Of a stretch of 54,887 nucleotides of DNA, positions 25,655-34,695 are shown in pieces (positions within the stretch are counted from its first letter, which is position 1; each line of letters starts with the position of its first letter). The stretch is from Chthoniobacterales bacterium (GTDB lineage: Bacteria; Verrucomicrobiota; Verrucomicrobiia; Chthoniobacterales; JACTMZ01): NCBI GenBank assembly GCA_014879535.1, contig JACSRX010000046.1, positions 1 through 54,887 on the forward strand. The letters are read 5' to 3'. Below the pieces are notes generated by a model. That model was not told where the DNA came from and ran no database searches. It was given only the letters and a program-made list of their open reading frames with translations. Made by a program: the position numbers and the translations under genes.

Positions 25655-27084
25655 AAACGTCGATCATTGCAGCATTGGGTATCGTGTGTGCCGCCTGTCC
25701 TGTTCTGGGGCAGGGGACGGTGTTGACGAATGCTCCCAGCGTGCGGGGTGTGCTCCAGATGTTCATGGATGAGGACAATCTCACTCCCCAACAAAAGCAG
25801 CAGGTCGAGGCGGCCCTCTCCGGAGTCGTGCAGGAACCCGAAATCGCCTCGGTGATGTCGGAACTCACCGCCATGCGCATAAAAATCCAGGAGGGCAGAA
25901 AGCAGAATTCAGGCGCGGTTGACACGGAACTCGTGGAAAAATACCGGGAGATGCAGAGGGAGACCATGCCCAAGATCCGGGCCTCTCTCCTCGCTGTTGA
26001 TCCGAGTTTGGCGGAACTGATCAAGGGTGGTGGAGCAGGCAGCGCGCCTGCGACGGCCGAGCCGCCAGCGACCGCGGACACCCCTGATTCCCCGGCAAAC
26101 GGGGATGACAGTTCCGGAAAAGGCGCAATCAACATGTCCGCGGTGCGTTCCGTCACGATGACGCTGTGGAACGAGGACAACCTGAGCCCCGAGCAAAAGG
26201 CCCAAGCTGATGCAGCCGTGTCCAAGGTGCTGCAGCAACAGGGGATCGCTGCTTCCATGAGCGAGCTTGCCGAGGCCCGCAAGGCCCACCAGAACGAGCG
26301 TGCGAAGTTCCCGGCCGAGCGCGACAACTCGGTGAGCGCAAATTACCGCAGGGTGCAGAAAGTGACCACGGAAACTCTCAGGGCTGCGCTGCTTGCGGCG
26401 GATCCGGACATGGCCAAGATCATGACCGGGAAAAACGAGGGCGAGGATGCGACCGACTCGGAAAGCGGAAACAAGAGGGCCATGGTGCCCATCACCGACG
26501 TGGAAGGCCTGCCCCGGGTTCTGCTCATCGGTGATTCGATTTCGATCGGCTACACGCTCCAGGTTCGCGAGAAGCTCGATGGGAAAGCCAATGTCCACCG
26601 GGTCCCCATGAATGCCGGAGCAACCGAGGTCGGGTTGGCAAACATCGACAAATGGCTGGGCGAGGGGAAGTGGGATGTCATCCATTTCAACTTCGGGCTG
26701 CATGACGCGAAGTATGCGTCGGCGACCACGCAGCGTGCGACGCGGGAGCAATACGTCGCCAACCTGCAGCAGTTGATCGACCGCATGAAGCTCACCGGCG
26801 CCAAGCTCGTGTTCGCCACCACGACGCCGATCCCGGAGACGCTGGAATACGGCAAGGCCAAGGGCAACCGCATGTTCGATGGCATCCCCGAGCGGAATGC
26901 GCTGGCGGTGGAGCTGATGAAGAAGAATGGCGTGGCCGTTGATGACCTCTATGCCCTTGTGCTCCCGGTGAGGGAAACCGCCTGCCGCCCGTCGGACGTG
27001 CATTTCACACCGGAGGGCTATGAATTGCTTTCGACCGCGGTGGCGAAGAGCATCGAGGAGCAGTTGCCAGGAACGAATCCATGA
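25651..27084 (+). CDS. Secreted SGNH hydrolase with duplicated helical N-terminal domain
   Basis: This 477-residue protein has a signal peptide (about 1-21). Two homologous helical segments follow, about 28-125 and 161-259, both of the pattern SVR..DEDNLTPQQK or SVT..NEDNLSPEQK and both ending in LLAxDPxxA. An acidic/alanine-proline linker separates them. The SGNH domain starts near 285 with GDSIS (294-298, Ser296 nucleophile), and DVHF supplies Asp449 and His451. A good AAAGGA ribosome site lies before the ATG. Four-base overlaps on both sides indicate translational coupling. The helical repeats are unrecognised and may bind protein partners or the cell wall. An ester group on carbohydrate is the likely substrate. 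Confidence 0.8.
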   Translation: MKTSIIAALGIVCAACPVLGQGTVLTNAPSVRGVLQMFMDEDNLTPQQKQQVEAALSGVVQEPEIASVMSELTAMRIKIQEGRKQNSGAVDTELVEKYREMQRETMPKIRASLLAVDPSLAELIKGGGAGSAPATAEPPATADTPDSPANGDDSSGKGAINMSAVRSVTMTLWNEDNLSPEQKAQADAAVSKVLQQQGIAASMSELAEARKAHQNERAKFPAERDNSVSANYRRVQKVTTETLRAALLAADPDMAKIMTGKNEGEDATDSESGNKRAMVPITDVEGLPRVLLIGDSISIGYTLQVREKLDGKANVHRVPMNAGATEVGLANIDKWLGEGKWDVIHFNFGLHDAKYASATTQRATREQYVANLQQLIDRMKLTGAKLVFATTTPIPETLEYGKAKGNRMFDGIPERNALAVELMKKNGVAVDDLYALVLPVRETACRPSDVHFTPEGYELLSTAVAKSIEEQLPGTNP

Positions 27085-27833
27085 TGAACCTCCGGGGAAC
27101 CATTGCAGGGACCCTTGGGGTCGCGGTGTTTTCCATCCTGTTTGCTTCGGGTATACGTGCCGGGGATGAAGTGCCTCATGCCACGATTCAGGAGGCGAAG
27201 GTGGTCTTTCTGGGCGACAGCCTCACCACCAACAACGGCAATCTCGGACCCGCGCGGGGTTACTACCATTGGACCGACACGTTGCAGCAGCGCTTCAACC
27301 TGGAGGTCGTCAACCTGGGAAAAGGTGGCAGCAGGGCCGATGCCGGTCTCGGGCGGCTCCGCACGGCCTTGGCTGATGGGACCAAGCCGCCGGACTTCGT
27401 CCTGATCAACTTCGGCATGAACGACCACAAGATCCGCGAGAGTGACGGTCAGGACGTTTCCAGCCCGGAGGATTTCGAACGCCAACTCACAGAAATTGTG
27501 GCTGCGGCCAGAGTTGCCGGCGCAATCCCTGTCCTCGTGACGCCGCACAAGATCCACGAAGGCGCGCCGGATGAGCCCGGGTCCTACTACAACAAATACA
27601 CTCCCGCCAACTTCGACAAGGAGGGCGGAGCACTCGCCAGGTTCGACAAGTTCATCGCCGTCATCCGCAAGGTTGCATCGATGCAGAAGGTCGACCTCAT
27701 CGACCTCCGGGCGGAGTCGGACAAGCACCCGGGCGGATCCCTCACGTTGGACGGCGTCCATCTCAACGGGGCCGGGCACGGCATGTATGGCGATGTCATC
27801 GCGGCCCATCTTTCGGAAAAATATCCACCATGA
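27081..27833 (+). CDS. Secreted SGNH/GDSL hydrolase
   Basis: The 250-residue product has a signal peptide (about 1-27). The catalytic SGNH blocks are block I FLGDSLTTNN (Ser47), block III INFGMNDHK, and block V DGVHL with Asp224 and His227. It is highly similar to the C-terminal domain of the repeat protein at 32290-34695; both share GYYHWTD, LGKGGS and VTPHxIxEG stretches. It overlaps the upstream and downstream genes by four bases each. In this setting it is probably an acetyl or other short-acyl esterase acting on polysaccharide. Confidence 0.85.
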   Translation: MMNLRGTIAGTLGVAVFSILFASGIRAGDEVPHATIQEAKVVFLGDSLTTNNGNLGPARGYYHWTDTLQQRFNLEVVNLGKGGSRADAGLGRLRTALADGTKPPDFVLINFGMNDHKIRESDGQDVSSPEDFERQLTEIVAAARVAGAIPVLVTPHKIHEGAPDEPGSYYNKYTPANFDKEGGALARFDKFIAVIRKVASMQKVDLIDLRAESDKHPGGSLTLDGVHLNGAGHGMYGDVIAAHLSEKYPP

Positions 27834-29854
27834 GGAATTTCACATTGCGAAACATCCACGGCGCGCTCGCCCTGATTCTTGCGCCCGCCTGCATGGGGGC
27901 GGATCAGATCGCGTTGCCGACGGTGGAGAAGATGCCGCCTGTGCCCCATCCGTTCATCCTGAGGGATTGGAAGAACGTGGCCCGGAATTTCGATGAGATC
28001 GCCTTCGATTTCGACAGGCGGGGGGAGTTTCTGCCCCTCCCGTGGTGGGATGATTCCCGTGTGGATCACGAGATCACCGGCTTTGCACTGCCGGCGTATG
28101 TCGGGGATTTGCGACAGACGGCGGAGCGGAACAATTACGACGCCATTACCTGCATGGGCGCTGTCTTGGGCGCGACATTGGCGGGCATCGACAAGAGCAA
28201 CCAGAACGGACGCAACTGGGTGCGCATGCTCAACATCTATTACTCCCGCGCGAACGGCACGAACCTCTACATGAACAACCCCGGCGAGACGACAGGCCAG
28301 AGTTTCTGGTATGAGTTGTTTCCCAGCCTGTTGTTCTTCCAGATCTACGACCGTTACCGCGACGAACCCGGATGGCGCGAGCAGGCGCAGGCGATCGGAG
28401 AGCGTTGGTATGAAGGATGCAGGGCGCTCGGGGCCGGGGATGGCAAGGCCCCGGACTTCGACCACACGGCGCTTGATGTTGTCACGGGCCGTCCCTTCGA
28501 CAATCCGCGGTGGCGCGAGCCGGATGCGGCTGCGGCAGTCGCATGGCTTGAATACATGGCCTATGTGGTGACGAAGGACGCGAGGTTCCTTCAGGCTGCC
28601 AATTGGGCCATGCAGTTCCTGGAGGAGCGGCAGCAAAATCCGTTCTACGAGTGCCTGCTGCCCTACGGGGCGTATCTTTCCGCGCGCATGAACGCAGAGC
28701 AGGGCACGTCCTATCCGACGACGAAGCTGGTCAACTGGGTTTTCGACGGGGACAACCCGCGGCAGTGGGGGGTGATCGCGGAAAAGTGGGGCGATGTCGA
28801 AGCCTACGGCCTGATGGGCAGTGTGCACAAGGGGTCGGAATACGCGTTCACGATGAACTCATTCCTCGCTCCCGCGGTCATGGTGCCGATGGTCCGTTAC
28901 GATGCGCGGTATGCCCGCGCCATGGCCAGGTGGGTGTTGAATGCCGCGGTGAACAGCCGCTGCTTCTACGCCGACTCCATGGAGCCGGGGCGCCAGACCT
29001 CGTGGGACTGGTCATCCGCCAACGATCCCAAGTTCTCCATCGCCTACGAGGGGCTCCGCAAGCGAGGTGCGCGGCGGATACGGCTGGCGGAATCCGGGAA
29101 GGACGAAGTGCTGCGTCCCGGACCCGATGGCCGCATCGAGAAGATCTGGAGCACCGAGGTGCCTGCGGACAGCAAGAATGTCCTTGTGATGGAGTTGAAG
29201 CCGCGTGACGGAACCTCCGAGCGTGACGTCGACGTCAGTATTGCGTCCGCACCGGACGGCCCTTGGAAGTCCGCCTTCCGGTTCGCGAGGGGGGACAAGA
29301 ATCGCAAATGGATGAACCTGAAGAAACCCGGACCGCTTTACGTCCGGCTCGAGGCCGGCAAGGGATCGGCGCCGCGCGCCAAGCCTCTGGTCATCGATCA
29401 GGTTTTCATCGACTCCAAGTTCGAGATGACGCCATTCCTGAGCGGCGATCCGCTGTTTCACGGCTGGGGGAGGACGGATCTGGGCCTTTACGGCGGTTCG
29501 TTCGTCGGCCTGCTGGCGGCCTTGGTGGAGCCCACGGATGTCGAGGGCATCCTCCGCATCGACTGCCGCGCCACGGAGTCGTGGGCTGCCCCCGGTTATC
29601 CCACGTTCCTTCTGCACAATCCGCACAGGCAGCAGAAAACGGTCACGTTTCCGTGCAGCGACACCCCGTCGGACTTTTACGATCTCGCTTCCAGGGAAAT
29701 CCTCGTCCGTGACGCCAAGGGGAAAGCATCGCTGCCTTTGGCTCCCGATCAGGCCGTCGTGCTGGTCGGAATCCCCGCCGGCGGGAAACTCCAGAAGCTC
29801 GAGGGACGTCTCGAGTGCGACGGGATCGTGGTTGATTACGCTCCGGCCCCCTGA
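27830..29854 (+). CDS. Large secreted protein of unknown function, possible alpha/alpha-toroid
   Basis: The 674-residue product has a signal peptide ending near CMGADQ (about 23). The first 400 residues are helix-rich, with repeated aromatic and acidic patches (PLPWWDDSR, WLEYMAYVV, GQTSWDWSS-like segments). This suggests an (alpha/alpha)-barrel like those of some glycoside hydrolases and polysaccharide lyases. The C-terminal 220 residues look beta-rich, with a final VVLVGIPAGG strand pattern. No catalytic motif is recognised with confidence. It is the last gene of the coupled plus-strand cluster, overlapping the SGNH gene by four bases. It ends in a 19-base convergent overlap with the symporter gene. 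Confidence 0.6.
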   Translation: MRNFTLRNIHGALALILAPACMGADQIALPTVEKMPPVPHPFILRDWKNVARNFDEIAFDFDRRGEFLPLPWWDDSRVDHEITGFALPAYVGDLRQTAERNNYDAITCMGAVLGATLAGIDKSNQNGRNWVRMLNIYYSRANGTNLYMNNPGETTGQSFWYELFPSLLFFQIYDRYRDEPGWREQAQAIGERWYEGCRALGAGDGKAPDFDHTALDVVTGRPFDNPRWREPDAAAAVAWLEYMAYVVTKDARFLQAANWAMQFLEERQQNPFYECLLPYGAYLSARMNAEQGTSYPTTKLVNWVFDGDNPRQWGVIAEKWGDVEAYGLMGSVHKGSEYAFTMNSFLAPAVMVPMVRYDARYARAMARWVLNAAVNSRCFYADSMEPGRQTSWDWSSANDPKFSIAYEGLRKRGARRIRLAESGKDEVLRPGPDGRIEKIWSTEVPADSKNVLVMELKPRDGTSERDVDVSIASAPDGPWKSAFRFARGDKNRKWMNLKKPGPLYVRLEAGKGSAPRAKPLVIDQVFIDSKFEMTPFLSGDPLFHGWGRTDLGLYGGSFVGLLAALVEPTDVEGILRIDCRATESWAAPGYPTFLLHNPHRQQKTVTFPCSDTPSDFYDLASREILVRDAKGKASLPLAPDQAVVLVGIPAGGKLQKLEGRLECDGIVVDYAPAP

Positions 29855-31260
29855 GGCCCCGATTCGCGCTCCCGCTTCCGTTCGTCCAGCTGGCGGCGGA
29901 TGTTCTCGGAACGGGCGCGGGTGATCGGATACCTCCAGATGAACAGGATGGCGGCGAAGACCGCGACGATCTGGATTCCAATGAGCATGGACCGCATTGA
30001 GGCGAGTTGTGCGGCGTCGGGCGGCATGTTGGTGTCGTGGTAGCCTGCAAGCCTTGGAAGCCAGCCGCTGAGAAGCAAGGTGATGATGCTGGCAATTTTG
30101 CCCAGAAAGCCTCCGGTGGCGACATACATGCCCTCGCGGCGCATGCCCGTGCGGAGTTCATCCTCATCGGTGATGTCTGCCGTCATCGATCCGAACATGA
30201 GGGATGCCGCAGGCATGCCAAGGGCGATGATGACCCATGAGACGATGATGAGATACGGCGCTTGGGGAACCAGAGTGAAGGGAAGCAGGGAGATGCCGAC
30301 GAGAGCGATGCAGAGTCCGACGACGGCGCCGATCCTTTTTCCGTAGTGCGTCGAGATCCACAGGCCCAGGGGCAAGGCGGCAAAGCTCGAAAAGACCGTG
30401 AGGGTTCCCCCGAATCCGGTGATGACGGAAGCCAGTTCCTTGCTGCCCTGGCAGGTGTAATAAATGTGGACGTAACTGCCGATCAGGCCTTCGCATCCCG
30501 TGCCGATCGCGATGATCAACACGCTGGCCTGCAGGATCAGGAAGGGACGGTCCGACAAGGTGAGTTTCAGCGCAGGCAGGAGCGGGATCTTGGGCTGCCT
30601 TGCCGAGGCCTCCACCTTTTCTCGGCAGGCGAACACCGTTGCCAGCAGGCCTGCGAGCATGACGAGGCTCACGAATCCGCTGATCCAGCGAACCCCCACC
30701 ACCTCGTTGCCAAATACGGGATGCAGGCAGGCCCAATAAAGCCACGCGGCTCCGAACGTGCCCAGCACCTGCACATAGCCCTTCCACGCGAGCACGCGCG
30801 TGCGCTCGTCGTAGTTGGTGCTCAACTGGAAACCGAGCGCCCCGTAGGGGACGACAAAGAACGAATATGCCGCCGCGAAGATCCCGAGGAGGATGGCAAG
30901 CCAGATGAACATCCCCGTCTGCGTCGCCACGGGCGGCATCCAGATCAGCGGCAGAAGGATCACCCCGATCAGGCCGCCGCCCAGGATGAAGGGCTTCCTC
31001 CGTCCCCACCGGGTTCGGGCGTTGTCGGAGATCGCCCCCGCCACCGGATCGGTGACCGCCCCCACAACCTTCGGAATGGCGAGCGCCACGGCGACAAGCA
31101 TGGGGTCCATCTTCAGCGCGATGGCGAAGATGGGGACCGCCATCGCGTTGACGAGATTGAGGAAGAAATAGTCCGTCAACCCGCCCAGCCCGTAGGAAAT
31201 TTTGGTCGCCAGGGGAACCCGCTCTGCTGGAGGCACGGGGTGGGAGGTTTCTGTGGTCAT
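29836..31260 (-). CDS. GPH-family sugar:cation symporter (MFS)
   Basis: The 474-residue protein has about twelve hydrophobic helices. It shows glycoside-pentoside-hexuronide symporter features: KISYGLGGLTDYFF at the first helix, DPVAGAISDNARTRWGRRKP in the helix 2-3 loop, and a MelB-like central loop. GPH proteins import glycosides or uronides with protons or sodium. It is the only obvious sugar importer near the two clusters and could take up the oligosaccharides made outside. It is convergent with the unknown secreted protein and divergent from the prepilin-like gene. A GTTCGAA repeat pair lies between the two divergent starts. Confidence 0.88.
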   Translation of the reverse strand: MTTETSHPVPPAERVPLATKISYGLGGLTDYFFLNLVNAMAVPIFAIALKMDPMLVAVALAIPKVVGAVTDPVAGAISDNARTRWGRRKPFILGGGLIGVILLPLIWMPPVATQTGMFIWLAILLGIFAAAYSFFVVPYGALGFQLSTNYDERTRVLAWKGYVQVLGTFGAAWLYWACLHPVFGNEVVGVRWISGFVSLVMLAGLLATVFACREKVEASARQPKIPLLPALKLTLSDRPFLILQASVLIIAIGTGCEGLIGSYVHIYYTCQGSKELASVITGFGGTLTVFSSFAALPLGLWISTHYGKRIGAVVGLCIALVGISLLPFTLVPQAPYLIIVSWVIIALGMPAASLMFGSMTADITDEDELRTGMRREGMYVATGGFLGKIASIITLLLSGWLPRLAGYHDTNMPPDAAQLASMRSMLIGIQIVAVFAAILFIWRYPITRARSENIRRQLDERKRERESGPQGAGA

Positions 31261-31337
31261 GGGCTGACGGCAACCGTGTCCGGAATGTCCGGTTCATGGA
31301 TGGCTTCACAATCTGTTTAAATCAACCTCCGGCTTTC

Positions 31338-31372
31338 ACGTTCGAAAAATGCGCTTCTTGCTGTTCGAACGT
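31338..31372. promoter_or_regulatory. GTTCGAA inverted/direct repeat pair, candidate operator
   Basis: ACGTTCGAA (31338-31346) and TTCGAACGT (31364-31372) form a perfect 9-bp inverted repeat. The core GTTCGAA also recurs as a direct repeat 23 bases apart, about two helical turns. The element sits between the divergent symporter and prepilin-like genes. A similar GCGTTCGAATTT occurs at 34745-34756, between another divergent pair. It resembles a binding site for a LacI- or AraC-type regulator; the regulator is unknown. Confidence 0.45.
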
Positions 31373-31423
31373 CACGGCGAACCAATTTGTGGAAATGTTG
31401 CGGAAGTAGGCTTTGTTAATCCT

Positions 31424-32137
31424 ATGCCCCCCCGCAAAAAATCACGTCAGCATGTGTCTGGTCGCGCCAAGGTGCAGGTGGCCGGCTTTACCCTCATCGA
31501 ACTTCTCGTGGTCGTTTCCATCATCGCCGTGCTTGCTGTGCTGGTCGTTCCCGCCGTGTCGGGCGCGCTGGCGAAGAGCAATGACACGAAATGTCTCCAC
31601 AATCTGCGCCAGCTTTACGCAGGGTTCCGTCTTTACGGCGCCGATAACGACGGCAATCTTCCCTACGATCAAGACAAACATGAAATCTTACCAGGGGTGA
31701 CGGTCGGAGGGAGTGCTTGGCACAGCTTAGTCTTCAAATACATTTATCCCCAAGCCGATGACGAAGCGTTGCAGTCGGCATTCGCAGAATGGGGCGACAC
31801 AAACAATCTGGCCGCGAACCGGAAAAAATACTCGGTGTATTATTGCCCGGCGGACCAAGACCCCCGAAGCGGGAAGTTGAGTTACGGCGCCAACTACTTC
31901 CTCAAGATGAGGAAAATCTACTCCATCCCCGGCGACGTCATCCTTCTCGCCGATACTCACCCCGCGAAGGCCGGCGGTCTCGCTCCCTATGAACTCAGGG
32001 AAGCGGACATGAACGAGCAGGGGTCGAAGCGACATGCAGGCGATCACGACCATTTCCTCTTCGCCGACGGTCATGTCGAATCCCGTGTGTGGCCGAAATA
32101 CTCGACCAACAACGCAATTTGGGATCCCTCGAAGTGA
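31424..32137 (+). CDS. Type II secretion/prepilin-like protein with N-methylation motif
   Basis: The 237-residue product carries a class III prepilin signal: a basic leader followed by GFTLIELLVVVSIIAVLAVL, with cleavage expected after the glycine. The body has conserved cysteines (KCLHNLRQLY, YYCPADQD) and ends with FADGHVE, the C-terminal DGH motif of a prepilin-like family that is highly expanded in Verrucomicrobiota and Planctomycetota. The ATG at 31424 was chosen because it gives the short basic leader MPPRKKSRQH. It is likely a surface or secretion-associated pseudopilin; no pilus machinery is encoded nearby. A GC hairpin follows the stop. Confidence 0.88.
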   Translation: MPPRKKSRQHVSGRAKVQVAGFTLIELLVVVSIIAVLAVLVVPAVSGALAKSNDTKCLHNLRQLYAGFRLYGADNDGNLPYDQDKHEILPGVTVGGSAWHSLVFKYIYPQADDEALQSAFAEWGDTNNLAANRKKYSVYYCPADQDPRSGKLSYGANYFLKMRKIYSIPGDVILLADTHPAKAGGLAPYELREADMNEQGSKRHAGDHDHFLFADGHVESRVWPKYSTNNAIWDPSK

Positions 32138-32145
32138 GTCTGGAA

Positions 32146-32168
32146 TTCCGCGCCCGCGGGACGCGGAA
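32146..32168 (+). terminator. GC-rich hairpin between convergent genes
   Basis: TTCCGCG (32146-32152) pairs with CGCGGAA (32162-32168) around a nine-base GC-rich loop. It lies nine bases after the prepilin-like stop and upstream of the convergent stop at 32290. There is no T tract, so termination would be imperfect or factor-assisted. The rest of 32138-32289 shows no gene. Confidence 0.4.
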
Positions 32169-32289
32169 ACTCCGCCCCTGCGTTCCGGTCTTTTGCGATT
32201 GTCCCCGCAACGGTGTGTGTGATCCTCACCGGCAGGGTTGGCGGGGATGACTGGTGTGGCCGCGGCACTCCGGGGCCGAATCATGGAAC

Positions 32290-34695
32290 TCAACGGGGAA
32301 ACTGTTCCGCCAGAAAGTCCCCGATGACGTCGCCATACATCTGGTGGCCGAGGCGGCTGAGGTGGACGCCATCGATGGTGTAGGCGGAGCGGTCATAATC
32401 GTCGGAAGCCTGACGGAGGTCGATCAACGCGACATTCTGCGAATACGCGACACGGCGCGTGGCTTCCATGAACGTGTCGAAGCGCATGAGCGCACCGCCA
32501 TCTTGGCTGAACAATGCGGGGTCGTATTTCTCGTAATAGCTCCTCGGCCAGCCCTTCCCGCCCTCGAAAATCGCATGGGGGGTGACGAGAATCGGGATGG
32601 AGCCGACGCTTCTGGTCAATGTGACAATGCGGGTGAGATCATCCTCGAACTTGGCCGTGTCCATGACGGGCAGTCCGTTCTTCTCGTAAATTTTGTGGTC
32701 GTTCATGCCGAAATTGATCAGCACGAAGTCCGGACGGTTGCCATCGGTCACAAGGTTTTCGTAGAGGCGGTCGTAGCCTGCGTAGGCGTAACTTCCCCCT
32801 TTGCCGAGATTGGTGACGGTGAGGTTGAAGCGCTGCTGCAGCACGTCGGTCCAGTGGTAGTAGCCCCGGGACGGGCCGAGCAGGCCGTTGTTGCTGGTCA
32901 GGCTGTCCCCGAGGAACACGATCCTCGCATTCAGAATGGGGGTGGCGGCGTTTCCGGAAGCAAGCCTTCTGGCGGCCAGCTGCAGGAATTTCTGCGAGGC
33001 CGTGCCGCGCCGGGTTGAAAAAATACGGCGCTCCGTCGCACCCGGGACAGATCCTGATTGATCCTCCGCTGGCACGCCGATGATCCGGTTGCCGAGCCAT
33101 GTGGAGAGGTTCGTCGAAACCAGACCGAACACCTCCACGTCCGGGTCGTTGATGCGCACGACCGCGGTGACAGAAAGCATGCCGTCCGGGCTCATCGCGG
33201 GCGCGGGGTGCGGGAGCGGACGGAGGGTGCCATCGGAGCCGAGCCCGTAAGCCACCAAGGAGCCGATGCCGTCCCTGTCCGGATCATCCGCGGGGGATTG
33301 CCCGGGAAATGTCGCATCGAACCCGGCCGCCGGAGCGGGTTGGGGCAGGACGACAAGAGTCCGGCTCACGTTGGCGGCGGTGTGATAGCTTGCATCGCCG
33401 TCTTGGCTGGCGGTGATGACGGTGGTGCCGGGGCCGTTGATCGTCACAAGGAAGCTCGAGAGTCCGGAGATGCTCGCAACGTTGGTGTCGGATGAGGTGT
33501 AGCTGACAGCCAAGGCCGAGGATGCCGTGGCCCGAAGGCTGAAGGGGGGAGCTCCCTCCGTTTTCTGCGGAAGCGGGGCGAAGTTGATCGACTGTGCGGA
33601 CTTGGCCACGATCACCGAGTTGGTGATGGAATGGCCGGAGAGATGGCTGTTCGTGTCGTCCGACGTGAATGTCGCCACGAGCCTGTTCGTTCCCACCCCC
33701 AGAATTTCCCCGGGTGCCACCTCCGTGCCGGTTGTCAGCGCATAGTTGAAGGTGCCGGGGATGTTCGCGGTCGCCGTGAGCAGGGTGCTTGGGAGGGCGC
33801 GCGTTCCATAGATGATGGTTCCCAGTGGGGTCGGCTGCCAATCGAGCACGGGCGCCGTTCGCGTCGAGGCAACCAGCACCAGCGATGTGCCGGCATGGTT
33901 CGTGAGTTCGTAGCCGGGAACCCCGGTCAGGCTCGGAGTCCCCTGGATGCCGGACGCCTGCAGGGCGATCACATTGATGCCGGCATGCTCGGCAGGCAGC
34001 CGCAGTCCTGAGCCGGGAGCGAATGTGACCGTTCCCGGCACGGAAAGGGGGGAGTTTCCGTTCACCTCGAGAACGGCGCCGGCACTGACTTGGAGATTGG
34101 TGCTGGAAAGGGTTCCCGAAATTCTGAGCGTCCCCTCATTCACCAAGGTGTTCCCCGTGTAGGTGTTGTCGCGCGACAGCATCAGCGTTCCCGAGCCCTG
34201 CTTGGTGAGCGAAAGGCGGCTGGTGCCGTTCGTGTTGTCGCTCAGGAGCGCCGTCAATCCGGTGGAGCCTGTCACGGACAGCGTGAGTGTCCGGCTTGCG
34301 GCTGAAGATGGACGGAATGTGGCGGTGGCCAGGCCGGAACCGCCGAACTCCCGAAGTTCCAAAGTCCTGGGGCCCCCGAATTCGAAAATGTAACCCGATG
34401 TCTCGACCAGGAATCTCTCGAAGACGTAGCTGCCGCCGATGTTGACCGTGCCGGCGTTGCCACCGAAGACGGATGTGTTCCCGTTTGTCCAAGGGCCGTA
34501 GCCGCCGCCGCCCTGACCGGAGTAATTTTTTGCCGTCCACCGTGTGACGGTGGGTGTCCAAGTGGCGGTTCCACCGACCGGAGTGCCCGTTCCAGAGGAT
34601 GTGGGGCCGCCCCAATATTGGGTGTCACCCAAGGCAAAGGTCGCCGACACCAAGACGAGCGACGCCGACAGATACGCGACAGGAAATGAGATCAC
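32290..34695 (-). CDS. Beta-strand repeat protein fused to an SGNH hydrolase
   Basis: The start is GTG at 34695, giving MISFPVAYLSASLVLVSA, and the product is 801 residues. The first 150 residues are paralogous to the surface protein at 16361-18886 (both start D-T-x-YWGG and share ETSGYIFEFG). A single strong autotransporter-type repeat unit follows (RDNTYTGNTLVNEGTLRI). Next come Ig-like or cadherin-like beta domains (about 250-480) and a DDPDRDG calcium-loop motif. From residue 590 there is a complete SGNH hydrolase: GDS at 596-598 (Ser598), NFGMND (661-666), Asp775 and His778. It may anchor an esterase at the cell surface or on the substrate. It lies divergent to a PEP-CTERM gene. Confidence 0.85.
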   Translation of the reverse strand: MISFPVAYLSASLVLVSATFALGDTQYWGGPTSSGTGTPVGGTATWTPTVTRWTAKNYSGQGGGGYGPWTNGNTSVFGGNAGTVNIGGSYVFERFLVETSGYIFEFGGPRTLELREFGGSGLATATFRPSSAASRTLTLSVTGSTGLTALLSDNTNGTSRLSLTKQGSGTLMLSRDNTYTGNTLVNEGTLRISGTLSSTNLQVSAGAVLEVNGNSPLSVPGTVTFAPGSGLRLPAEHAGINVIALQASGIQGTPSLTGVPGYELTNHAGTSLVLVASTRTAPVLDWQPTPLGTIIYGTRALPSTLLTATANIPGTFNYALTTGTEVAPGEILGVGTNRLVATFTSDDTNSHLSGHSITNSVIVAKSAQSINFAPLPQKTEGAPPFSLRATASSALAVSYTSSDTNVASISGLSSFLVTINGPGTTVITASQDGDASYHTAANVSRTLVVLPQPAPAAGFDATFPGQSPADDPDRDGIGSLVAYGLGSDGTLRPLPHPAPAMSPDGMLSVTAVVRINDPDVEVFGLVSTNLSTWLGNRIIGVPAEDQSGSVPGATERRIFSTRRGTASQKFLQLAARRLASGNAATPILNARIVFLGDSLTSNNGLLGPSRGYYHWTDVLQQRFNLTVTNLGKGGSYAYAGYDRLYENLVTDGNRPDFVLINFGMNDHKIYEKNGLPVMDTAKFEDDLTRIVTLTRSVGSIPILVTPHAIFEGGKGWPRSYYEKYDPALFSQDGGALMRFDTFMEATRRVAYSQNVALIDLRQASDDYDRSAYTIDGVHLSRLGHQMYGDVIGDFLAEQFPR

